DNA from: an uncultured Alphaproteobacteria bacterium
GTDB lineage: Bacteria; Pseudomonadota; Alphaproteobacteria; Rickettsiales; UBA1997
Direction of reading: 5' to 3'
Assembly: GCA_903898475.1 (NCBI GenBank)
Contig: CAIUFU010000184.1
Coordinates: forward strand, 1-6,751
DNA: 6,751 bases
The notes under the pieces are model-generated. The model was not told where the DNA came from. It saw nothing but the letters and a program-made list of their open reading frames with translations, and did not search any database. Position numbers and translations under genes: made by a program. This document shows positions 1 through 4,709 of this stretch, in pieces (position 1 is the stretch's first letter; the number at the start of each line of letters is the position of its first letter).

Positions 1-1
1 A

Positions 2-1369
2 GAAAAAGACCAGCGCCGTCATCACGTTATACAAATAGCAAAAGATAGAGAGAGGTTAACGCTAGATCTAGTCAAATCTTGCGCTGTTTATAGCAAAAAA
101 ATAATGCTCTATTCCTGTCACGCTGGCGCATTGAGCAAAGATTTACAAGGCGCTAGCGATTTGGGAGACGTTGAAATAGTTACACTTGGTGGATCAAAAC
201 ACCCAACCTCTCGGGGCCGATTATATTCAGAATTAGAACAAAGATTTTTGGAACATGGCTCTGATGGTTTGTGTGAATTTGGTACAAACATTTGCCCCGA
301 CACTTTTGGCTTAAGACGCGCCAATGGCGATATTTTTAAAGTTAGCTCAATTAAAGTTTTTGAAAGAGGTCAATTGAGACGCTGCCTGTTTCAGATCAAA
401 CAAGATGGCGAAGAGGCAGACGGCTGGTGGAATTTACGCGAAAAAATTGAGGTTTCTCCTCAAGGCTTAAGCCAAAGCTTTAAAGACGCCGCACTTACGA
501 TTGCCGATTACAGACGCAAAACTGTCGATACAGATTATTGGCTTAGTCTCGGAGCTAATACTTCAAGCGAGTTTTTTCTGCTGAATGAAATGTTGCGCGA
601 TGCGGGCGTGAGAGATGCGACTATTTTTAGATCTGGTGCTACAGATCTTTACCTAATCGCCAAATCCGGACAAAGTGAATTGCTGAGAAGATTCTTAAAA
701 ATTGAAGGAGGTGAGGGTAGAAACCCAAATCACGACAGCTTTTTAAATCCACTTCTTGCCGCCGCAAAAGAAGGGCATGCTGATGTGGCAGAGGTTTTAC
801 TGTCAGAACTTAGCACCTCAGAAGTTGCTGATAGCTGCAAAACACTAAAAAATTTAACAACTGGTGCCAAGTATCGAGGACTTAAGTCAGAGGTCAGAAT
901 AAACCTCGATCTAGATTGCTCGGATATAGTTGAGTTTCTTTTTCCTAGAGTGGTCGAAAAAGAAAATTTAGAAGCTGTGACAGCCTTAGTTGATTTTAAC
1001 TCATTCATTGTTGACCTTCAACCAACGGCCTTAATGATTGCCGCACGCAAACAGAATGAAGAAATTTCAGATCTAATTTTGTCAAAACTAAGTCCAGAGG
1101 CAATGTGTCGCAATCTCGTTCGATTGATTAATTCTAACGAACGAGATGCTGCCGAATTTTTATTGTTAAAAGTTTTAAGCAAAATTGCCGAAGAGCAGAA
1201 AAAAGAGGCTTCAGAAGAGAAAGATAGTAATTCAATTACCCTAATTCTCGACGCCTTTAAAGAAAAAGGTTGGGCAACATATCGAGCCCCTCAAGACGGC
1301 TTGATGACAAGTCATTCAAAAAAAGTTACTTCATCACCGGTTGAAGTTGAGCACTCCACAACAGTATGA
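2..1369 (+). CDS. Partial ankyrin-like repeat protein with a possible caspase-like (clan CD) segment; 5' end outside window
   Basis: The frame is open from base 2, giving 455 visible codons. The first ATG (104) has no Shine-Dalgarno sequence, and the residues before it read like protein, so the true start is probably off the left edge. Residues are numbered from base 2. Residues 34-44 (IMLYSCHAGAL) form a hydrophobic strand followed by SCHAG, resembling the metacaspase catalytic-Cys motif DSCHSG. A second strand follows at 58-64 (EIVTLGG), then SKHPTSRGRLYSEL, placed roughly where the small-subunit strand and loop of caspase folds would lie. The His-Gly dyad partner would be upstream of the visible region. 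Residues about 214-394 contain divergent ankyrin-like helical pairs, for example TDLYLIAKSGQSELLRRFL, PLLAAAKEGHADVAEVLL and TALMIAARKQNEEISDLIL. The C terminus is Lys/Glu-rich and then Ser/Thr-rich. There is no membrane segment in the visible part. It could be a cytosolic or secreted effector-like protein. The ankyrin call is moderately secure; the protease call is tentative. Confidence 0.7.
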   Translation, partial: EKDQRRHHVIQIAKDRERLTLDLVKSCAVYSKKIMLYSCHAGALSKDLQGASDLGDVEIVTLGGSKHPTSRGRLYSELEQRFLEHGSDGLCEFGTNICPDTFGLRRANGDIFKVSSIKVFERGQLRRCLFQIKQDGEEADGWWNLREKIEVSPQGLSQSFKDAALTIADYRRKTVDTDYWLSLGANTSSEFFLLNEMLRDAGVRDATIFRSGATDLYLIAKSGQSELLRRFLKIEGGEGRNPNHDSFLNPLLAAAKEGHADVAEVLLSELSTSEVADSCKTLKNLTTGAKYRGLKSEVRINLDLDCSDIVEFLFPRVVEKENLEAVTALVDFNSFIVDLQPTALMIAARKQNEEISDLILSKLSPEAMCRNLVRLINSNERDAAEFLLLKVLSKIAEEQKKEASEEKDSNSITLILDAFKEKGWATYRAPQDGLMTSHSKKVTSSPVEVEHSTTV

Positions 1370-1442
1370 ATGGGCAACACCGCAATGAGCACAAATCCAG
1401 CTCAGAGCATTGCTATTAGAGAATCTGTAGAACCTCTACTTC

Positions 1443-1466
1443 CTATTATGTAGTTTCACATAATAG
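1443..1466. repeat. Small A+T-rich inverted repeat (possible weak hairpin)
   Basis: CTATTATGT is followed by a six-base loop and ACATAATAG, a perfect 9-bp inverted repeat about 75 bases after the plus-strand gene's stop. It is not followed by a run of T, so it does not qualify as an intrinsic terminator. It could be a 3'-end stabilising hairpin for that mRNA, or chance in A+T-rich DNA. Confidence 0.4.
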
Positions 1467-1532
1467 ACCTTATGTCTTTAATAAATATCATGAAGTAGCT
1501 CTTGATGCTTTTGCTTTTTATTATTGCTCACC

Positions 1533-1545
1533 ATCGATAATCGAT
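1533..1545. repeat. ATCGAT double site
   Basis: Two copies of ATCGAT are separated by a single A. The element is both a direct repeat and an almost perfect palindrome, and the copies are seven bases apart. It lies in the gene-free interval. It could be a small protein-binding site, but nothing links it to a known regulator. Confidence 0.25.
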
Positions 1546-1672
1546 AACAGATCTTTGAGAGACTCTTGTAGGATCTTGAAACTCCGTCGGAACTTTATCT
1601 TTTTTCATGGCTTAAAATGTTTGTTTTCAACTTTAGCAAAAAAAACTCCTCACCAAAAAACATCAAGCAACA

Positions 1673-1706
1673 AAAAAGCCTCTGAGAAAAATCTCAGAGG
1701 CTTTTT
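1673..1706. terminator. Strong bidirectional Rho-independent terminator
   Basis: The stem is AAAAAGCCTCTGAG, a six-base loop AAAAAT, then CTCAGAGGCTTTTT: a perfect 14-bp inverted repeat with a nine-pair core of mixed G/C content (GCCTCTGAG). It is flanked by T runs in both reading directions: TTTTT on the plus strand, and TTTTTT on the minus strand (complement of 1672-1677). On the minus strand it begins 27 bases after the stop of the 423-residue ankyrin gene, where the operon should end. On the plus strand it lies about 300 bases after the converging gene, so it can also stop read-through from that side. Confidence 0.93.
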
Positions 1707-1733
1707 GATATTTCTAATTTTGGTCAAAATCGA

Positions 1734-3005
1734 TTAGTTGGCCACTTCAGACGCTGGTACAGCAACTTCAAGATCAAGAGTTTTTGGAGCGGCGATTTTT
1801 GGCTTTGCTGCCTCAACTTTTTTAACTTCTTTAGCTCCTTCACCTTGCTTAAATTTAAAAGTCTCACTTGAAGATGAAGTGTCATTTAAAGACTTAACTT
1901 CTGCAGCAGCTTGAGGTTTTGCAACCGCAGCAACAGGTTCTTCAGTTGGTTCCATCTTTTTAAATTTAAACACGCGCTTTTCAGTTGTAGTTGGAGCAGT
2001 AACTGTTGCCGGTTTTGCTTTTTGACCCGCTTGAATCAAAGACATTACCTTATTGCCCTGCTCTGCCTTCGACTGACCGCTGATAAATTTATATGAAACT
2101 TTTGGATCATTAAGCGACTGCTCTTTCACCGGCACAGAAGTGATATTGGCCAATTCTTTTTTCTGAATTGAAACTGGCTCGGCTTTTTCAATCGAACTAA
2201 TTTTTCCCGAAGAAGATCCGGTAAATTTAAATTTTTTCAAAAGCGATTTTTGTGAAGATGAAGCTGAAGGAGTTGCAGTAATATTCATAAGCTGAGTTGG
2301 CACTGACTCAGAAACTCCATCTTGCTCCCCAGACAAATTCGCCATTTTTGTAGATCTTTCGAGATAGTCTCCCAAAAGCTTTTGCACCACATCATTTTCA
2401 TGATTTCTGGCAACTGTGTAAGAATCAGTAATTTGTTGGGTTAGCAATTTCGTATCCATCAATTTGATGAAATTGAATTTCTCAAACATCACCGCCAAAC
2501 ATTTATCACAATCAGATTGCGAAGCTTGCATGATTGCAGATTCATTAGCTGAATTGACGCCGCTCGCATCCGCATTTTTTTCCAATAAGAAAGTTACTAA
2601 AGCAACGTCTCCAGCCAAAGAAGCTCTCATTAGCGGTGTCCAACCTTCATTATCGATGGCATTTACATCCGCACCATTTTCAACCAAAACTTTCGCGATC
2701 TCTAAATTTTTCTCACGCGCTGCAATGTGAAGAGCCGTCGCGCCACCAAAGTTTTTTTGATTAATTAGTGCCGCACCGGCTTTGCTAAAAAATTTAATAC
2801 CAGCCAAATCATTATTTGCTGCGGCTGACATTAATGAGTTAATTCCCGCAACTTGATCGCTTGATTCACTGTAAAGATTTGCCATCTGTGCGCGAATCGA
2901 TTCGCTAGTCAAAAAAACACCGCAAGTAAGCAGTAAAATTCCGCCAAGTAAAATGCTGTTTGCGCCTTTAAACTTAAGGGCTGATCCGTTTATTGCTTTG
3001 ATCAT
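1734..3005 (-). CDS. Exported or membrane-anchored ankyrin repeat protein with FKF-motif tail (423 aa)
   Basis: Residues 1-16 are basic and polar, residues 17-33 are a hydrophobic segment, and an SIRA-QM site (about 39/40) could be a signal-peptidase cut; otherwise the segment is a type II anchor. Residues about 53-180 hold roughly four ankyrin repeats. The best two are GATALHIAAREKNLEIAKVL with GADVNAIDN, and GWTPLMRASLAGDVALVTFL. The fourth is degenerate and has a Cys pair (CDKC, 166-169). Residues about 225-423 are a low-complexity Ser/Lys/Ala/Pro tail with a recurring aromatic-basic motif: KFKFTGSS (258), YKFISGQ (305), VFKFKKM (345) and FKFKQGEG (383). SLND precedes two of these. The ATG at 3005 is the first usable start after an in-frame stop, but has no clear Shine-Dalgarno sequence. 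The gene lies 56 bases after the 473-residue ankyrin gene and ends at a strong terminator, so it is probably last in the operon. Ankyrin repeats mediate protein binding; the partner is unknown. Export suggests an envelope or effector role, which is inference. Confidence 0.88.
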   Translation of the reverse strand: MIKAINGSALKFKGANSILLGGILLLTCGVFLTSESIRAQMANLYSESSDQVAGINSLMSAAANNDLAGIKFFSKAGAALINQKNFGGATALHIAAREKNLEIAKVLVENGADVNAIDNEGWTPLMRASLAGDVALVTFLLEKNADASGVNSANESAIMQASQSDCDKCLAVMFEKFNFIKLMDTKLLTQQITDSYTVARNHENDVVQKLLGDYLERSTKMANLSGEQDGVSESVPTQLMNITATPSASSSQKSLLKKFKFTGSSSGKISSIEKAEPVSIQKKELANITSVPVKEQSLNDPKVSYKFISGQSKAEQGNKVMSLIQAGQKAKPATVTAPTTTEKRVFKFKKMEPTEEPVAAVAKPQAAAEVKSLNDTSSSSETFKFKQGEGAKEVKKVEAAKPKIAAPKTLDLEVAVPASEVAN

Positions 3006-3061
3006 AATTTTTGATTTAGTGAAGAATTGATTTATGACAAAAAACTATTGTCGCTGATTTA

Positions 3062-4483
3062 CTATTTCCAGCGATTTTCAAGCTCCTGTATCAAAGATTG
3101 TTTTTCGGGATTATATGGTTTTTCAATCCAAGGTTTTGCTCCGTTTTTCAAAAGAAATTTAACGATGATTTCTTTCTTGTGACGATAGGCAATTGATAGC
3201 GCCGTAAAGCCGTCATTATCCATCACATTGACATCGACCCCTTTCGACACAAGTAGTTCGGCCGCAGGCAAAAAGCCAACTCGCGCCGCATGCATCAAAG
3301 AAGTTCTGCCAAAGGAATCGACATATTCTATGTCCGCTTTATTGCTTACCAAAATCTCTAGCGCCTTGATGTCGAGCAACTCAATGGCAATATCTAGCGG
3401 AGAATATCCAAGGTTATTTGGAAAATTCGGATCAGCTCCGCGAGCCAACACAGACGCCATCACTGGATATTTCTGCAACAAGACTGCGTAAGTTAAAATC
3501 GTGTCACCAATTTGATTTTTTACATTTGGATTTTCGATATCTTTGTAAGCGCTATTAAAAAAAGCAACACTACCACTTGCCACTGCGTCAAATAGAATCG
3601 CTATTCTTTCTTGGTCAGTTAGAGGAGAAGGAATATGCAAATTGTCAGCAGTGCGAAAACGGTTGATAATAGGGGGCGCAGGAGGTTCGTCCGAAATAAA
3701 TCGATTCAGATTCTTTTTCTGTGGCACAATTTTTGCTTCTTCATCTTCTGTCAAATTTTCATCATTTTCTGCCTCAGAATTTTGAGCGCTATCTTCAAAT
3801 TTGAGCAAATATTTAGCGCGTAATTCGCGTAATTTTTTAGCTTTTTCACGATGCTTTTTTTCGTAAAGTTTCTGACGTTTTTCTGCCTCTAAACGCTTTT
3901 TTAAATCGCGCTTCTTTTTTGAATTAACATATTTTTCCGTCTTCTTTTTTGCTCCAACCGCCACATCCTCCGGCTTTAATTCCGGTGCCACAACTGGCGC
4001 CTCCGCGCCTTTTATTTCCTGCGGCAATGCCTTAACTTTGTCGGCACCTTTTTGCAAAAAGTTGCTGATTTTATCGGTAAAACTTGCCTCAGCTGGCTTA
4101 TCTGCCTCTTTGCTTTCTGGCACCACCACTGGCTCTGCTACAGGTTCTGGATCTTTCGGGGCTGGTTGTACAAATTTTACCTGCGGCTGTTTTTTGGTAG
4201 ATTTTACATCTGACTTTACTTCCGGAGCATCCGGCAAAACTGGCGGCAATTCTTGCTTTGGAGGCTCTGGCGGAAGTGGAACAGCACCAGATTTTTTATC
4301 AACATCGTCCAAACCCAAAGATTCCAAATCAACCTTAACATCCTTGCCACCAAAAGGATCAAGCTCAGCTTTTTTGGCTTTCAAAGTGGCATTAATTTGC
4401 TCCATGCTTTGCGGCACTTTGCTTTGCGCAAAAGCCTCACAAGAGAAAATTATTGAGATGAGAAGAAGAAGTGTTTGCAACAT
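3062..4483 (-). CDS. Secreted ankyrin repeat protein with Pro/Lys-rich stalk and basic coiled coil (473 aa)
   Basis: Residues 1-20 form a signal peptide with a hydrophobic core (LLLLISIIF) and an AFA-QS cleavage site; its n-region unusually lacks Lys/Arg. Residues about 69-135 are Pro/Lys/Glu/Val-rich (PPEPPKQELPP, PAPKDPEPVAEPV), like periplasm-spanning TonB/TolA linkers. Residues about 178-230 are a strongly basic predicted helix or coiled coil (KKRLEAEKRQKLYEKKHREK), followed by an acidic stretch (236-250). Residues about 293-453 hold around five ankyrin repeats, the clearest being GYSPLDIAIELLDIKALEIL, GRTSLMHAARVGFLPAAELL with GVDVNVMDN, and GFTALSIAYRHKKEIIVKFL. The start is fixed: an in-frame TAA lies seven to nine bases upstream, and the next Met is residue 27. 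It begins 10 bases after the yidD stop, with only a weak GTGGAA-type ribosome site overlapping the yidD end, consistent with translational coupling. A TolA-like tethered binding protein in the periplasm is inference; the partner is unknown. Confidence 0.9.
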   Translation of the reverse strand: MLQTLLLLISIIFSCEAFAQSKVPQSMEQINATLKAKKAELDPFGGKDVKVDLESLGLDDVDKKSGAVPLPPEPPKQELPPVLPDAPEVKSDVKSTKKQPQVKFVQPAPKDPEPVAEPVVVPESKEADKPAEASFTDKISNFLQKGADKVKALPQEIKGAEAPVVAPELKPEDVAVGAKKKTEKYVNSKKKRDLKKRLEAEKRQKLYEKKHREKAKKLRELRAKYLLKFEDSAQNSEAENDENLTEDEEAKIVPQKKNLNRFISDEPPAPPIINRFRTADNLHIPSPLTDQERIAILFDAVASGSVAFFNSAYKDIENPNVKNQIGDTILTYAVLLQKYPVMASVLARGADPNFPNNLGYSPLDIAIELLDIKALEILVSNKADIEYVDSFGRTSLMHAARVGFLPAAELLVSKGVDVNVMDNDGFTALSIAYRHKKEIIVKFLLKNGAKPWIEKPYNPEKQSLIQELENRWK

Positions 4484-4493
4484 TAATACTTAA

Positions 4494-4709
4494 TTATTCC
4501 ACCGGATCAAATCCGCTTTTTTTGGAAAAAGGATGACATTTTAAAAGGCGACAAACTCCAAGGAATAAACCTTTTATCAAACCTTTTTTCTCAATTGCGG
4601 TAATCATGTAATTTGAACAGGTCGGAGTGAAGCGGCATTTGTAATTTCCAAGAAGCGGCGAGAGGATTAACTGGTAAAGTTTTATGAAAAAAATTGGCAG
4701 TCGTTTCAT
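4494..4709 (-). CDS. yidD: Membrane protein insertion efficiency factor YidD
   Basis: This 71-residue protein belongs to the YidD family, small inner-membrane-associated proteins that assist YidC-dependent insertion of membrane proteins. Its full length is typical. An N-terminal amphipathic or hydrophobic helix (residues 4-20, LPIFFIKLYQLILSPLL) precedes the signature CRFTPTCSNY (25-34). It is followed by AIEKKGLIKGLFLG and the C-terminal RLLKCHPFSKKSGFDPV (54-70); the family Cys residues C25, C31 and C58 are all present. A start six codons upstream (4727) is possible. I chose 4709 because its ATG overlaps the ligA stop as ATGA, has GGAG eight bases ahead, and gives the usual MKR...KLYQ N terminus. 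yidD is often next to rnpA and yidC, so the position behind ligA differs from the common arrangement. Confidence 0.95.
   Translation of the reverse strand: MKRLPIFFIKLYQLILSPLLGNYKCRFTPTCSNYMITAIEKKGLIKGLFLGVCRLLKCHPFSKKSGFDPVE

Larger units (their letters stand above)
1370..1733. other. Intergenic region between convergent genes
   Basis: These 364 bases separate the stop of the plus-strand ankyrin-like gene from the stop of the minus-strand ankyrin gene. I see no convincing coding region, tRNA or recognisable structured RNA on either strand. The stretch holds a small hairpin (1443-1466), an ATCGAT double site (1533-1545) and a strong terminator (1673-1706). A 60-codon frame at 1555-1737 runs through the terminator and is Lys/Phe-rich from base composition, so I do not regard it as a gene. 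Confidence 0.7.

Noticed and set aside
629..648. Inverted repeat AGATCTG / CAGATCT with a six-base loop
   Set aside because: Seven base pairs inside a coding region, with no T run and no recurrence. It is likely chance.
1370..1453. A 27-codon open frame starting with ATG directly after the stop of the plus-strand gene
   Set aside because: It is too short, has no independent ribosome binding site, and ends in the stem of the small hairpin. I recognise no family, and it may be the natural tail of untranslated sequence.
1555..1737. Open frame of 60 codons on the plus strand
   Set aside because: It reads through the strong terminator hairpin and has A+T-driven composition with no ribosome binding site.
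3013..3040. Possible promoter before the 423-residue ankyrin gene: TTGTCA, 16-base gap, TAAATC on the minus strand
   Set aside because: The -10 element matches only three of six consensus bases and the region is A+T-rich. It is compatible with a weak internal promoter but not supportable as a call.
4038..4493. Plus-strand open frame of 151 codons opposite the 473-residue ankyrin gene
   Set aside because: It is antisense to the signal peptide and Pro/Lys-rich region. Its Ser/Gly/Thr-rich content is what the complement of that biased region would give.
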